A stretch of DNA of 64,000 nucleotides from Dietzia sp. NCCP-2495. GTDB taxonomy: Bacteria; Actinomycetota; Actinomycetes; Mycobacteriales; Mycobacteriaceae. The notes beneath the pieces were generated by a model. It was not told where the DNA came from. It searched no databases and worked only from the letters and a program-made list of their open reading frames with translations. Where the stretch lies: positions 1 to 64,000 of the forward strand of contig NZ_BRVN01000006.1 of NCBI RefSeq assembly GCF_026011735.1, in the 5' to 3' direction. This document shows positions 53,943-62,746 of this stretch, one piece after another; positions within the stretch are counted from its first letter, which is position 1, and each line of letters opens with the position of its first letter. Both the position numbers and the translations under genes were made by a program.

Positions 53943-55163
53943 ATGACCGCATCCGGAACATCCACCGGTGCTGTTCGCGAGATCGACACCGGCGAAGCCC
54001 GGGACCGGTACGCGCGCGGCTGGCACTGCATCGGCACCGTCGCCGAGTTCTCGGACGGCAAGCCGCATTCGATCCACGCCTTCGGCACCAAGCTCGTCGT
54101 GTGGTCGAACGATGACGGCATCAACGTCCTCGACGGGTACTGCCGCCACCTGGGCGGCGACCTCTCCGACGGCACGGTCAAGGACGGCAACATCGCGTGC
54201 CCGTTCCACGACTGGCGCTGGGGCGGGGACGGCAAGTGCAAGGGCATCCCCTACGCCAAGCGCGTCCCGCTGCGCGCCAAGACCCGCGCCTGGACCACCA
54301 TGACCCAGAACGGCCTGGTCTTCGTGTGGCACGACCACGAGGGCAAGCCGCCGCAAGACGAGGACAAGATCCCGTACCTCGACGAGTACGACACCGGTGA
54401 GTGGACCGACTGGGTGTGGAACCGCCTCGAGATCGAGGGCTCCAACTGCATGGAGATCGTCGACAACGTCGTCGACATGGCGCACTTCTTCTACATCCAC
54501 TACGCGTTCCCGACGTACTTCAAGAACGTCTTCGAGGGCCAGACGGCGACGCAGTACCTCAACACCAAGGGCCGACAGGACCACGACCCGTCGGGCGGCA
54601 AGTACGGCGACACCCTGCTCGAGTCGGTGGCCTCGTACTACGGCCCCGCGTTCATGATCAACCCGCTCAAGCAGCAGTACGGCGACTTCGAGTCCGAGGT
54701 CATCCTCATCAACTGCCACTACCCGGTCGACCAGAACTCGTTCGTGCTCATGTACGGCCTGATGGTCAAGAAGCCCCAGGGCTTCGACGACAAGACGTCC
54801 ACCGCGATGGCGGGCAAGATCGCCGAGTTCTTCGGCGAGGGCTTCCTCCAGGACGTCCGGATCTGGCAGCGCAAGTCCGCGATCGCCAACCCGCTCCTGT
54901 GCGAGGAGGACGGCCCGGTTTACCAGCTCCGCCGCTGGTACGAGCAGTTCTACGTCGATCGCGACAAGGTCCTGCCGGAGATGCAGGAGCGCTTCGAGTT
55001 CGAGGTCGACACGACTGCGGCCAACGAGTACTGGGAGAAGGAGGTCGCCGAGAACCTGCGCAAGCAGGCCGCCGGCGAGGCCGATGCCTCCGACGAGCAG
55101 ACCCAGTACACGGGGATGGCCGAGGTCGCCGGAGAGGCCGAGGCCTCCCGGTCGTCAAAGTGA
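53943..55163 (+). CDS. kshA: KshA, 3-ketosteroid 9-alpha-hydroxylase oxygenase
   Basis: A 406-residue Rieske non-haem iron oxygenase matching Rv3526. With KshB it hydroxylates C9 of androstadienedione-type steroids, which with KstD opens ring B. Rieske ligands are Cys67, His69, Cys86 and His89 (CRH and CPFH); the mononuclear iron site includes His181 and His186 in DMAHFFYIHY. ATG 53943 has AGGAGG upstream; longer frames cross into hsaA. The stop overlaps the Rv3527-like gene in a GTGA-type junction. Confidence 0.95.
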   Translation: MTASGTSTGAVREIDTGEARDRYARGWHCIGTVAEFSDGKPHSIHAFGTKLVVWSNDDGINVLDGYCRHLGGDLSDGTVKDGNIACPFHDWRWGGDGKCKGIPYAKRVPLRAKTRAWTTMTQNGLVFVWHDHEGKPPQDEDKIPYLDEYDTGEWTDWVWNRLEIEGSNCMEIVDNVVDMAHFFYIHYAFPTYFKNVFEGQTATQYLNTKGRQDHDPSGGKYGDTLLESVASYYGPAFMINPLKQQYGDFESEVILINCHYPVDQNSFVLMYGLMVKKPQGFDDKTSTAMAGKIAEFFGEGFLQDVRIWQRKSAIANPLLCEEDGPVYQLRRWYEQFYVDRDKVLPEMQERFEFEVDTTAANEYWEKEVAENLRKQAAGEADASDEQTQYTGMAEVAGEAEASRSSK

Positions 55164-55561
55164 CCGCCTTCAAGCAGCACGACTCACGGCGCGCTCCCAC
55201 CTGGGACGAGACGGACCCCGCGCGCGCCGCGAGGCTGCACTCCGATACCGACCTGGATCGTGAGACCTACACGCGGTCGGGATTCCAGCCCGTCGACTGC
55301 CGTCAGTGCGGTACCGGTGTGCTGGTACGCAAGAACAGCGAGAAGCACACGTCGATCCAGTGGGTCGACGGCAGCGATCGCCGCTGCCCGGTGCTGTGCG
55401 GGTGGCGGGACGGCGGCGAACGACCCGAGGGCGAGGACACCTGCCCGAACATGCTCGCCAGCATCCGCTACGCGTACGCCGAAGGTCTGATCACGCTCGC
55501 CGAGAGCGTCGACCCGGCCGACGAACAGCACATGGTCAACCCGCTCTACGTCGCCGAGTGA
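55160..55561 (+). CDS. Small cysteine-rich protein coupled to kshA, Rv3527-like
   Basis: A 133-residue protein, in the place of Rv3527 directly behind kshA. GTG 55160 overlaps the kshA stop by 4 bp. Five cysteines lie at 47, 50, 76, 80 and 95; the CRQC and CPVLC pairs look like a metal site, most likely zinc. Biochemical function is unknown. Strict coupling to kshA suggests a helper or stability role for the oxygenase (inference). A hairpin overlaps its stop codon. Confidence 0.8.
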   Translation: MTAFKQHDSRRAPTWDETDPARAARLHSDTDLDRETYTRSGFQPVDCRQCGTGVLVRKNSEKHTSIQWVDGSDRRCPVLCGWRDGGERPEGEDTCPNMLASIRYAYAEGLITLAESVDPADEQHMVNPLYVAE

Positions 55562-55588
55562 GTCGCCTGGGCACTCCCAGGCGACTCA
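55559..55588 (+). terminator. Hairpin ending the kshA operon
   Basis: TGAGTCGCCTGGG pairs perfectly with CCCAGGCGACTCA (13 bp, 4-nt loop); the left arm includes the stop codon of the Rv3527-like gene. No T-run follows. Confidence 0.72.
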
Positions 55589-55620
55589 CGGGCACCGCCC
55601 ATCCCGCCGCATCCAAGCGA

Positions 55621-55626
55621 TAGGCT
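55621..55626 (+). promoter_or_regulatory. -10 element of kshB, leaderless
   Basis: TAGGCT lies 8 nt before the kshB ATG (55635) with no ribosome site. No KstR box is seen nearby, so kshB may not be repressed like kshA. Confidence 0.5.
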
Positions 55627-55634
55627 GCTTCTTC

Positions 55635-56696
55635 ATGACAGAAACGCCCCAGCTCGGCTCCTTCGTGCGCGAACTCACCATCGCGGACGTCATCGAGGAG
55701 ACCGCAGACGCCAAGTCGATCGTGTTCGACATCCCCGCGGGCGGGGAGGACGATTTCCGGTACACACCGGGCCAGTTCCTCACCCTGCGGATCCCGAGCG
55801 ATCAGACCGGCTCCGTCGCCCGCTGCTACTCACTGTCGAGCTCCCCCACCGAGGATTCCCAGCTCAAGGTGACGATCAAGCGCACGGTCGGCGGGTACGG
55901 CTCGAACTGGGTCTGCGACAACGCCGAGCCGGGCATGTCGATGCACGTCCTGGCGCCGTCCGGGATCTTCACGCCCAAGAACCTGGACCAGGACTTCATC
56001 CTCCTGGCCGCCGGGTCGGGCATCACGCCGGTCATGTCCATCCTGCGGTCGGCGCTCACGCAGGGCACCGGCCACATCGTCATGGTCTACGCCAACCGCG
56101 ACGAGGACTCGGTGATCTTCAAGACCGAGCTGCGCGAACTGCAGGAGGCGCACCCGGACCGCCTCACGGTGATCCACTGGCTCGAGTCCGTCTCCGGCCT
56201 GCCCACCGCCGAGATCATCGGCAACCTCCTCCAGCCGGTCGCCGCCAAGCGTCACTCGTACATCTGCGGGCCGACACCGTTCATGGAGACCGCCAAGAGC
56301 GGGCTCCGTCGCTCCGGCGCCGACATGCACCAGATCCACACCGAGGTGTTCTCGTCGATCGACGGCGACCCGTTCGCCGAGATCGTGATCGACGACAGCC
56401 CGTCCGAGGGCGGCGAGGGCCCGGCCAAGGCCACCGTCGAACTGGACGGCGAGACCCACGAGGTCGACTGGCCCCGCAGCACCCCCCTGCTCGACGTGCT
56501 GCTCGCCAAGGGCATCAAGGCCCCCTTCTCGTGCCGCAAGGGCGAATGCTCGGCCTGCGCCTGCGTCCTCAAGTCCGGCGAGGTCGAGATGATCCACAAC
56601 GGGATCCTCGACCCCGAGGAGGTCGAGGAGGGCTACGTCCTCAGCTGCCAACTCCTGCCGAAGACGGACCACGTCGAGGTCTCTTACTCCGACTGA
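55635..56696 (+). CDS. kshB: KshB, ferredoxin reductase of 9-alpha-hydroxylase
   Basis: A 353-residue reductase matching Rv3571, passing electrons from NADH to KshA (and probably to other oxygenases). Domain order is FAD (RCYSLSS at about 58-64), NAD (AAGSGITPVMSIL at about 120-132) and a C-terminal plant-type 2Fe-2S domain with CRKGECSACAC (about 300-310) plus a later Cys in SCQLL. The gene has its own leaderless promoter behind a terminator. Confidence 0.94.
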   Translation: MTETPQLGSFVRELTIADVIEETADAKSIVFDIPAGGEDDFRYTPGQFLTLRIPSDQTGSVARCYSLSSSPTEDSQLKVTIKRTVGGYGSNWVCDNAEPGMSMHVLAPSGIFTPKNLDQDFILLAAGSGITPVMSILRSALTQGTGHIVMVYANRDEDSVIFKTELRELQEAHPDRLTVIHWLESVSGLPTAEIIGNLLQPVAAKRHSYICGPTPFMETAKSGLRRSGADMHQIHTEVFSSIDGDPFAEIVIDDSPSEGGEGPAKATVELDGETHEVDWPRSTPLLDVLLAKGIKAPFSCRKGECSACACVLKSGEVEMIHNGILDPEEVEEGYVLSCQLLPKTDHVEVSYSD

Positions 56697-56727
56697 CCCA
56701 GCAGCGGGTTCTGACAGACTCATCTGT

Positions 56728-57231
56728 GTGAGCAGCCCCGCCGTCGTCTACACCTCCAAGTACGGCTCCACCCGCCGGTACGCCCACGCTCTGGCCGAGC
56801 GACTGGGAGTGCCGGCGGTGGAGCTTTCCTCGTATCAGCCCGCCTCCCCGGCCGACCCGGTGATCGTGCTGGCTCCCGTCTACGCGACCCGGATACGCGG
56901 CAGGAGACGGATCCTCCGGGTGCTGCGTTCGGCTCCGGGGCGAGCGGCTCTCGTCGTCGTCGCCCTCTCCCCCGCCGACGATCCCGGACGCGGCGACCTC
57001 GCCGCACGGCTCGTCGCCGCCAGCGGCCGGGTCGTCACCACGTTCGGGCTCCGCGGTGACCTCGATCCCGGGCGGCTCACCTGGCCCGACCGCGTCCTCA
57101 TGTCCGCACTGCGGCGGGCCCTCCGCCGGACGCCCGACGAGGCCGCGGCGAAGCTCCTCCTGCCGCGCACGCGGGTCAGTCAGGTCGATGTGGCCACGCT
57201 CGACCCGGTCGTGGCCTGGGCAGCCGGGTGA
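56728..57231 (+). CDS. Flavodoxin-domain protein
   Basis: A 167-residue flavodoxin-like (Flavodoxin_5) protein starting VVYTSKYGSTRRYAHALAERLG, the FMN phosphate-binding loop (about 6-27). The rest is Arg-rich and shorter than protoporphyrinogen oxidase HemG, so function cannot be set. GTG 56728 is used. It lies 31 bp after kshB on the same strand and could be cotranscribed; a link to electron supply is inference. Confidence 0.72.
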   Translation: MSSPAVVYTSKYGSTRRYAHALAERLGVPAVELSSYQPASPADPVIVLAPVYATRIRGRRRILRVLRSAPGRAALVVVALSPADDPGRGDLAARLVAASGRVVTTFGLRGDLDPGRLTWPDRVLMSALRRALRRTPDEAAAKLLLPRTRVSQVDVATLDPVVAWAAG

Positions 57232-57277
57232 GAAGTCGAGGGTGAGGTGAAGTGAGAAGTCAAGGCGGAGACGACGA

Positions 57278-57305
57278 CGCCCCGAGGCCAGAAGGCCCCG
57301 GGGCG
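57278..57305. terminator. Terminator hairpin between flavodoxin-like gene and hsaF
   Basis: CGCCCCGAGGCC and GGCCCCGGGGCG pair with one mismatch around AGAA, between convergent genes. Confidence 0.7.
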
Positions 57306-57324
57306 GGTCGAGCACCGGTGCGGA

Positions 57325-58389
57325 TCAGGCGTTCGCCCGCTCCTTCTGGATCTCGAGCGCGATGTCGATGAGCTGGTCCTCCTGGCCGCCCACGAGCCGT
57401 CGCTCGCCGGCCCGGATGAGGATCTCCGAGGCGGGGACGTCGTAGCGCTCGGCGTGGCCCTCCGCGTGCTTCATGAACGACGAGTAGCAGCCGGCGTAGC
57501 CGAGCATCATGGCCTGGCGGTCCACGACGCACTCGGTCGGCATGAGCGGGCGCACGACGTCCTCGGCTGCATCGGCGATCTTGAAGAAATCGACGCCGGT
57601 AGAGATGCCGAGTTTGTCGCACACGCCGACCAGCGCCTCGACAGGCGTATTGCCGGCGCCGGCACCGAAGCGGCGGGTCGAGCCATCGATCTGCTGGGCA
57701 CCTGCGCGGATGGCCATGATCGAGTTGCCCACGCCCACGTCGAGGTTCTCGTGACCGTGGAAGCCGACCTGCGCGTCGTTGCCGAGCTCGGCGACGAGCG
57801 CCGACACGCGGTCGGAGACCTGGTCCATGACGAGCGCGCCGGCGGAGTCGACGATGTAAACGCACTGGCAACCGGCATCGGCCATGATGCGGGCCTGCTT
57901 GGCGAGCACCTCCGGCGGCTGGGTGTGGCTCATCATGAGGAAGCCGACCGTCTCGAGGCCGAGCTCGCGGGCGTAGCCGAAGTGCTGGATCGAGACGTCC
58001 GCCTCGGTGCAGTGGGTGGCGACGCGGCAGATGGAGCCACCGTTGTCGCGGGCGGCGAGGATGTCGTCCTTGATCCCCAGGCCGGGGAGGGTGAGGAACG
58101 CGATCTTGGCCTGCTTCGCCGTCTCGGCCGCCACCTTGATGAGGTCCTGGTCGTAGGACTTGGCGAAGCCGTAGTTGAAGGAAGCGCCGCCGAGACCGTC
58201 GCCGTGGGTGACCTCGATGACGGGCACACCGGCACCGTCGAGGGCGCCGACGACGTTGCGCACGTCCTCGACCGAGAACTGGTGGCGCTTGTGGTGCGAG
58301 CCGTCACGCAGCGAGGAGTCGGTGATCCGGATGTCGAGATCGGAGCTGTACGCGCGCGCGTTCGCGTTGTGCGGGTTGGTCATGTCCAT
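57325..58389 (-). CDS. hsaF: HsaF, 4-hydroxy-2-oxovalerate aldolase
   Basis: A 354-residue DmpG/BphI-type aldolase matching Rv3534c. It splits 4-hydroxy-2-oxoacids from steroid ring A into pyruvate and an aldehyde that is channelled to HsaG. The metal and substrate motifs are [17 protein letters not shown] (about 22-38) and [15 protein letters not shown] (about 201-215). The start could be the ATG at 58389 or the one at 58383; neither has a strong ribosome site. It is 7 bp after hsaG. Confidence 0.93.
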   Translation of the reverse strand: MDMTNPHNANARAYSSDLDIRITDSSLRDGSHHKRHQFSVEDVRNVVGALDGAGVPVIEVTHGDGLGGASFNYGFAKSYDQDLIKVAAETAKQAKIAFLTLPGLGIKDDILAARDNGGSICRVATHCTEADVSIQHFGYARELGLETVGFLMMSHTQPPEVLAKQARIMADAGCQCVYIVDSAGALVMDQVSDRVSALVAELGNDAQVGFHGHENLDVGVGNSIMAIRAGAQQIDGSTRRFGAGAGNTPVEALVGVCDKLGISTGVDFFKIADAAEDVVRPLMPTECVVDRQAMMLGYAGCYSSFMKHAEGHAERYDVPASEILIRAGERRLVGGQEDQLIDIALEIQKERANA

Positions 58390-58396
58390 GTCTGTC

Positions 58397-59329
58397 TCAC
58401 GCTCCGACGGTGGTGGTGGCGAGCTTGGTCTTGGCGATGTCCTCGCCGACCTTGGTGGCTGCGGCGGTCATGATGTCGAGATTGCCCGCGTACGGCGGGA
58501 GGAAGTCTCCGGCGCCCTCGACCTCGACGAAGATTGCGACACGGGCCATCCCGCCGGTGATCTCGGTCGGCGGGTCGAACTGCGGCTCCTGGAGTAGCCG
58601 ATAGCCGGGCACGTACTCCTGGATCTCCTTCTCCCGCTTGCGGATGGCGGTGGTGATGAGGTCCTGGTCCGCGTCCTCGGGGATCGCGCAGAAGATCGTG
58701 TCGCGCATGATCATCGGCGGCTCGGCCGGGTTGAGGATGATGATGGCCTTGCCGCGCTTGGCGCCGCCGACCTGCTCGATGGCCATCTTGGTGGTCTCGG
58801 TGAACTCGTCGATGTTGGCACGGGTGCCGGGACCGGCCGACTCGGAGGAGACGGACGCGACGATCTCGGCGTACTCGACGGGCACCACCGAGGAGACAGC
58901 GTGGACCATCGGGATGGTGGCCTGGCCGCCACACGTGACCATGTTGTGGTTGGGCGCGTCAGCGTGCTCGTGGAGGTTGGCCGGCGGGATGACCATGGGG
59001 CCGACCGCGGCCGGCGTGAGGTCGATCGCGACGATGCCGGCCTCCTCGTACTTGGGCGCGTAGGCCTTGTGCACGTAGGCACTGGTGGCCTCGAACAGCA
59101 GGTCGGGCTTCTCGCCGCCGGCCTCGATCGAGGCGAGCAGCTCGTCGGCGCCACCGGACATGCAGGTCAGACCATGGTCGCCGGCCCGCTTCATCCCCTC
59201 GGACTCCGCGTCGATGCCGATCATCCACTTGGGTTCGATGTACTCGCTGCGCTCGAGCTTGTACATGAGGTCGGTGCCGATGTTGCCGGACCCCACGATT
59301 GCGGCGGTGAGCTTCTTCTTCTCCGTCAT
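58397..59329 (-). CDS. hsaG: HsaG, acylating aldehyde dehydrogenase
   Basis: A 310-residue acetaldehyde/propionaldehyde dehydrogenase (acylating) matching Rv3535c, converting the aldehyde released by HsaF to its CoA ester. NAD-binding loop [11 protein letters not shown] (about 10-20); catalytic Cys133 in MVTCGGQA. I start at 59329; the longer frame to 59398 adds an unrelated Arg-rich stretch. Unlike M. tuberculosis, hsaE is not directly upstream: a DUF222/HNH gene and an IclR gene lie between, and I find no KstR box near hsaG. Confidence 0.93.
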   Translation of the reverse strand: MTEKKKLTAAIVGSGNIGTDLMYKLERSEYIEPKWMIGIDAESEGMKRAGDHGLTCMSGGADELLASIEAGGEKPDLLFEATSAYVHKAYAPKYEEAGIVAIDLTPAAVGPMVIPPANLHEHADAPNHNMVTCGGQATIPMVHAVSSVVPVEYAEIVASVSSESAGPGTRANIDEFTETTKMAIEQVGGAKRGKAIIILNPAEPPMIMRDTIFCAIPEDADQDLITTAIRKREKEIQEYVPGYRLLQEPQFDPPTEITGGMARVAIFVEVEGAGDFLPPYAGNLDIMTAAATKVGEDIAKTKLATTTVGA

Positions 59330-59426
59330 ACCCGGCAGTCTCGCGCGCACGGCATCGGACCGACAACCGGCTGTGCCGCTCAGTGGCACGCGGGTCACGT
59401 TGCGTCGATTGAGCCGATGATTCCGG

Positions 59427-60929
59427 TCAGGCCGACCAGTCCCCCGACCAGTCCCCTCGCTCCGTCCCCGGCGGACTCGCGATATAGCCGTCCCTGGAGA
59501 TCAATCGGGAGATCCGCTCGATCATGTCCCGTTCCTGGATCGAGTCCCTGGCCATCGCCAACGGCCCGGTCGGCCGGGTCCGGTGTCGGTGCCCTGTCTC
59601 GGTCGTGATCACCAGCTCCCCCAGCGCGCCGAGCTGGTAGGTGGCCCCACCGAAGGTCTTCTCGCGGTGATGCGATCGGCACAGACACATGAGATTCCAC
59701 TCCACGGTGGGCCCGCCCAGCGCCGGCTCGTCCCGATTGAAGGCGATCACATGATCGATGTCGCAGTTTCGCGCCTCCACTGAGCACCCGGGATGACGGC
59801 ATGTGCCGTCCCGGAGCCGGATCCGCTCGGCCAGCGCCGGCGAGACCACGTAGCGGAGCCTCTGGGCGGGGTCGTCCATCGCGCCGGGTGTCGGGTCGAT
59901 GATCTCGAACCGCACCTTCGCGTCGTCGCCCTCGAGCAGTTCCTGGCACAGCCAGTCGAAGCTGGAGTAGGCGCCGTTGACGAACTCGACCCGGTTCGGC
60001 CGCCCGTGCGCTGCGGAGGCGATCACGGAGATCCGGATCGGCTGACCCGCCGCTGCGGCGGCGTTGCCCACCGTCGGGCGGGGTAGATCCGGCCCGAGTC
60101 CCACCTCGGCGATATCGAAGCCATGGTTGTCGTCGGTGCCCGACTTCTCGCCGCCACAGTCGCAACCGGTCGTCATGGTGGGGCGGTACACCGCCAGGGC
60201 GGACAGCGCGTCAGCCCGAAGCTGGTCGATCGGCCGCGGGGAACCGTTGATCGCGGCTACTTCAGCATCGTTCTGGATCCGGCGCCACAGCAGTTCCGCA
60301 TCCGCGATCGGGAGCTTCGCCCACAGTGTCGCCGTGCCGTTGCTGCCAGGACGCATGCTCACCTTGCGCTCCTCGGTCGCGGCGTCGACGGCATCCTGCG
60401 CCGCCTTGGGATCGGCGTCCTCGATCGCACTCTCGAACATCTTGTCCATCCGCGATCTCGAGGGCCGGTCACCGCCCTCGAGATCGCCCCGGAGCTTCGC
60501 GGTGATGTACGCCTCCACGGCACCGACGATGTCATCCGGCACTTCTGCCAGCCGGCACGCGAGATCGATGGCCAGCTGCTCGGGAAGCAGCCCCTCCTCG
60601 ACCATCGCCCGCACCTTCGGTAACCGCCGATGTACCTGCATCCCCGCCGTCACCAGCCGCCCGGCGTGCCACGTGGTCAACTGACACGCCGCCGCCAGAT
60701 GATCGCGAGCCCGGGCCTCCGGCGCCAACCGTGCAAAGCCGCGCCGCCGGGTCTCGTCGCATTCCGCGCGCCCGGCGAACTCGATCACGATCCGATCTGC
60801 CGCCTCCAGGCGCCTGGCGCCCGTGAGATTCTGCGCCAGCGTCGCGGACCGCGCAGCCTCACTGACCGCCCTGAGCGCCCCGTCTCCACCAGCTTCGGGA
60901 ACAGCCGATAACCGAGGTGTCGTCGTCAT
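59427..60929 (-). CDS. DUF222/HNH endonuclease-type protein (13E12 family)
   Basis: A 500-residue DUF222-domain protein with a C-terminal HNH nuclease domain ([30 protein letters not shown], about residues 375-425), similar to the 13E12 repeat proteins spread through mycobacterial genomes. These occur in many copies and are often linked to mobile elements. It sits between hsaG and hsaE, splitting an otherwise conserved gene group. ATG 60929 has GAGAGG upstream; a second ATG at 60932 is too close to that site. Activity is unproven. Confidence 0.83.
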   Translation of the reverse strand: MTTTPRLSAVPEAGGDGALRAVSEAARSATLAQNLTGARRLEAADRIVIEFAGRAECDETRRRGFARLAPEARARDHLAAACQLTTWHAGRLVTAGMQVHRRLPKVRAMVEEGLLPEQLAIDLACRLAEVPDDIVGAVEAYITAKLRGDLEGGDRPSRSRMDKMFESAIEDADPKAAQDAVDAATEERKVSMRPGSNGTATLWAKLPIADAELLWRRIQNDAEVAAINGSPRPIDQLRADALSALAVYRPTMTTGCDCGGEKSGTDDNHGFDIAEVGLGPDLPRPTVGNAAAAAGQPIRISVIASAAHGRPNRVEFVNGAYSSFDWLCQELLEGDDAKVRFEIIDPTPGAMDDPAQRLRYVVSPALAERIRLRDGTCRHPGCSVEARNCDIDHVIAFNRDEPALGGPTVEWNLMCLCRSHHREKTFGGATYQLGALGELVITTETGHRHRTRPTGPLAMARDSIQERDMIERISRLISRDGYIASPPGTERGDWSGDWSA

Positions 60930-60999
60930 CATTCCTCTCACCCCCACAAGATTCGAACTCACGTACCACAGTAACCACCATCCAGCCTTCGCGCAATAG

Positions 61000-61021
61000 T
61001 TCGAATAACATTCCTTCGAAT
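61000..61021. promoter_or_regulatory. Direct repeat of TTCGAAT upstream of iclR gene
   Basis: TTCGAAT occurs at 61000-61006 and 61015-61021, 15 bp apart; each contains the palindrome TTCGAA. The second overlaps the expected -35 position of the promoter at 61037, so it may be an autoregulatory operator. Confidence 0.45.
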
Positions 61022-61036
61022 GTCATACCGTCGCGC

Positions 61037-61042
61037 TACACT
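61037..61042 (+). promoter_or_regulatory. -10 element of iclR gene, leaderless
   Basis: TACACT lies 6 nt before the ATG at 61049, with no ribosome site. Confidence 0.55.
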
Positions 61043-61048
61043 CGCTGC

Positions 61049-61840
61049 ATGACCGAGCCCCCCGCCTCACCCATCGACCGGGCCTTCGACGTACTCCGCG
61101 TAACCTCAGCAAGCAACGGGCTAACACTGAGCGAGATCGCACGGCGAACCGGGCTCGCCAAGTCCACAGCGCTGCGACTTCTCACCGCATTGGAACGCAA
61201 CGACGCGGTGGCACGCATCGGGCAGCTCTACCGACTCGGGCCGCTCGTCAACGAACTGGACCCGATCCCGGTCTCGCCGGAATTCGAGCGAATCCGGCGC
61301 GTGCTCACGCCATTTCTCGCACACCTGTTCGAGTCGACGCGCGCAACGGTGCACCTGGCCACAATGCACCGCGACGAGGTGGTGTATCTCAACAAATTGC
61401 ACGGACCTCGGCCCATCCCGTCGCCGTCGCGGATCGGCGGCGGCCTCCCCGCATACTGCACCGGGGTGGGCAAGGCCATGCTCGCCTTCGACGAGGAGGC
61501 GACGGAGCGGGTCGCCCGGGAACCGATGGTCGCGTGGACCGACACCACGGTGACCTCGCCGGATGCGCTGGCGGTGGAGCTCGCCGGGATCCGGCGGAAA
61601 CGGCGCGCGTTGGACCACGCCGAGCTCACACCGGGTCTGTACTGCGTGGCGGCGCCGGTGTTTGACGACGACGACACGGGCTCCGGCCTCCCCGGCACCA
61701 GGGCGGTTGCCGCCCTGTCGGCCAGCGCGGCGGATCCGGGTGCGCTGGCACGACTGGAACCGCTGGTCACACGGGTCGCGGTGGCAGCGAGTCGCGCGCT
61801 CTCAGAGGATCGTCACGAGCCGCGGGCGGCCACCGGGTGA
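61049..61840 (+). CDS. IclR-family transcriptional regulator
   Basis: A 263-residue IclR regulator. The winged helix-turn-helix is at about 8-60 (LTLSEIARRTGLAKSTALRLL), and the IclR effector domain follows (about 75-250) with GLPAYCTGVGKAMLAF. The start at 61049 fits a leaderless transcript; a frame open from 60917 lacks features. It is convergent with hsaE and lies next to the DUF222 gene. It may control the hsaE or hsaGF genes or its own promoter; the target is not evident. Confidence 0.85.
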   Translation: MTEPPASPIDRAFDVLRVTSASNGLTLSEIARRTGLAKSTALRLLTALERNDAVARIGQLYRLGPLVNELDPIPVSPEFERIRRVLTPFLAHLFESTRATVHLATMHRDEVVYLNKLHGPRPIPSPSRIGGGLPAYCTGVGKAMLAFDEEATERVAREPMVAWTDTTVTSPDALAVELAGIRRKRRALDHAELTPGLYCVAAPVFDDDDTGSGLPGTRAVAALSASAADPGALARLEPLVTRVAVAASRALSEDRHEPRAATG

Positions 61841-61900
61841 GGCGGATCAGCGAATCGATCGAGATCGTCGCCGACCAGACCCGCGCAGTGAGGGGACGCC

Positions 61901-62686
61901 TCAGCTGAACTCCATCGAGACCGACCCGAGGCCGGCGAACTCAGCGCGGAAGGAGTCGCCGGGGGTCGCGTCCATGGCGCGGATGGCCGTGCCCGGCAGG
62001 ATCACGTCGCCCTTGCGCAGCCGCACACCGAACTTCGCGACGGTCGAGGCGAGCCACCCCACGGAGTTGAGCGGGTTGCCGAGCACGGCGTCGGAGCGGC
62101 CTGAGGCGAGGAACTCGCCGTTCTTGTAGAGGGTGGCGTCGATGGCGGCCACGTCGATGTCGGACAGCCGCACGCGCCCCTGCCCCACCACATAGCCGCA
62201 CGACGAGGCGTTGTCGGCGATGGTGTCCGGGAGCGAGATCTTCCAGTCCTTGATCCGCGAGTCGATGAGCTCGATCGACGGCACGACCCACTCGATCGCC
62301 TCGGCGGCCTCTTCCTGGGTGCAGCCCTCCGGCGGGATGTCGGCGCCCAGGATGAAGCCGACCTCCACCTCGACGCGCGGGAAGCAGAACCGCGCGGCCT
62401 CGACCGGCTGGTCCTCGAAGTACACCATGGTGTCGAGGAGGTGGCCGTAGTCAGGCTCGTCGACGCCCATCATCTCCTGCATGGCCTTGGAGGCGAGGCC
62501 GACCTTGTGGCCTGTCACCACGGCGCCGGCATCCAGCTTGCGGCGGATGTTGACGAGCTGGATCTCGAAGGCGTCGTCCGGGTCCATCTCGGGATAGTCG
62601 GCCGTCAACGGGGCGATGGGCGCGACGTCGGACTCGGCGGTCCACAGACGCTGGGCAAGGGTGGCGCGGGTCTCATCGTTGAGCAT
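61901..62686 (-). CDS. hsaE: HsaE, 2-hydroxypenta-2,4-dienoate hydratase
   Basis: A 261-residue hydratase matching Rv3536c, acting on 2-hydroxyhexa-2,4-dienoate released by HsaD and giving the HsaF substrate. Features of the BphH/MhpD family are GHKVGLASKAMQ (about 61-72), the EVEVGFILGADIP stretch (about 108-120) and SCGYVVG (about 168-174). ATG 62686 is used; the much longer open frame continues antisense to kstD and is an artefact. It shares the KstR box at 62732 with kstD. Confidence 0.92.
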   Translation of the reverse strand: MLNDETRATLAQRLWTAESDVAPIAPLTADYPEMDPDDAFEIQLVNIRRKLDAGAVVTGHKVGLASKAMQEMMGVDEPDYGHLLDTMVYFEDQPVEAARFCFPRVEVEVGFILGADIPPEGCTQEEAAEAIEWVVPSIELIDSRIKDWKISLPDTIADNASSCGYVVGQGRVRLSDIDVAAIDATLYKNGEFLASGRSDAVLGNPLNSVGWLASTVAKFGVRLRKGDVILPGTAIRAMDATPGDSFRAEFAGLGSVSMEFS

Positions 62687-62731
62687 GACGTGGATGCTAC
62701 CTGGGGCGTCTGGCGCGACGGCCATCAGTTC

Positions 62732-62745
62732 TATAACGTGTTCTA
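62732..62745. promoter_or_regulatory. KstR operator (hsaE / kstD)
   Basis: TATAACGTGTTCTA matches TnnAACnnGTTnnA fully. It ends 1 bp before the kstD ATG and lies 46 bp upstream of hsaE. TATAAC may be the kstD -10 element. Confidence 0.9.
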
Positions 62746-62746
62746 C

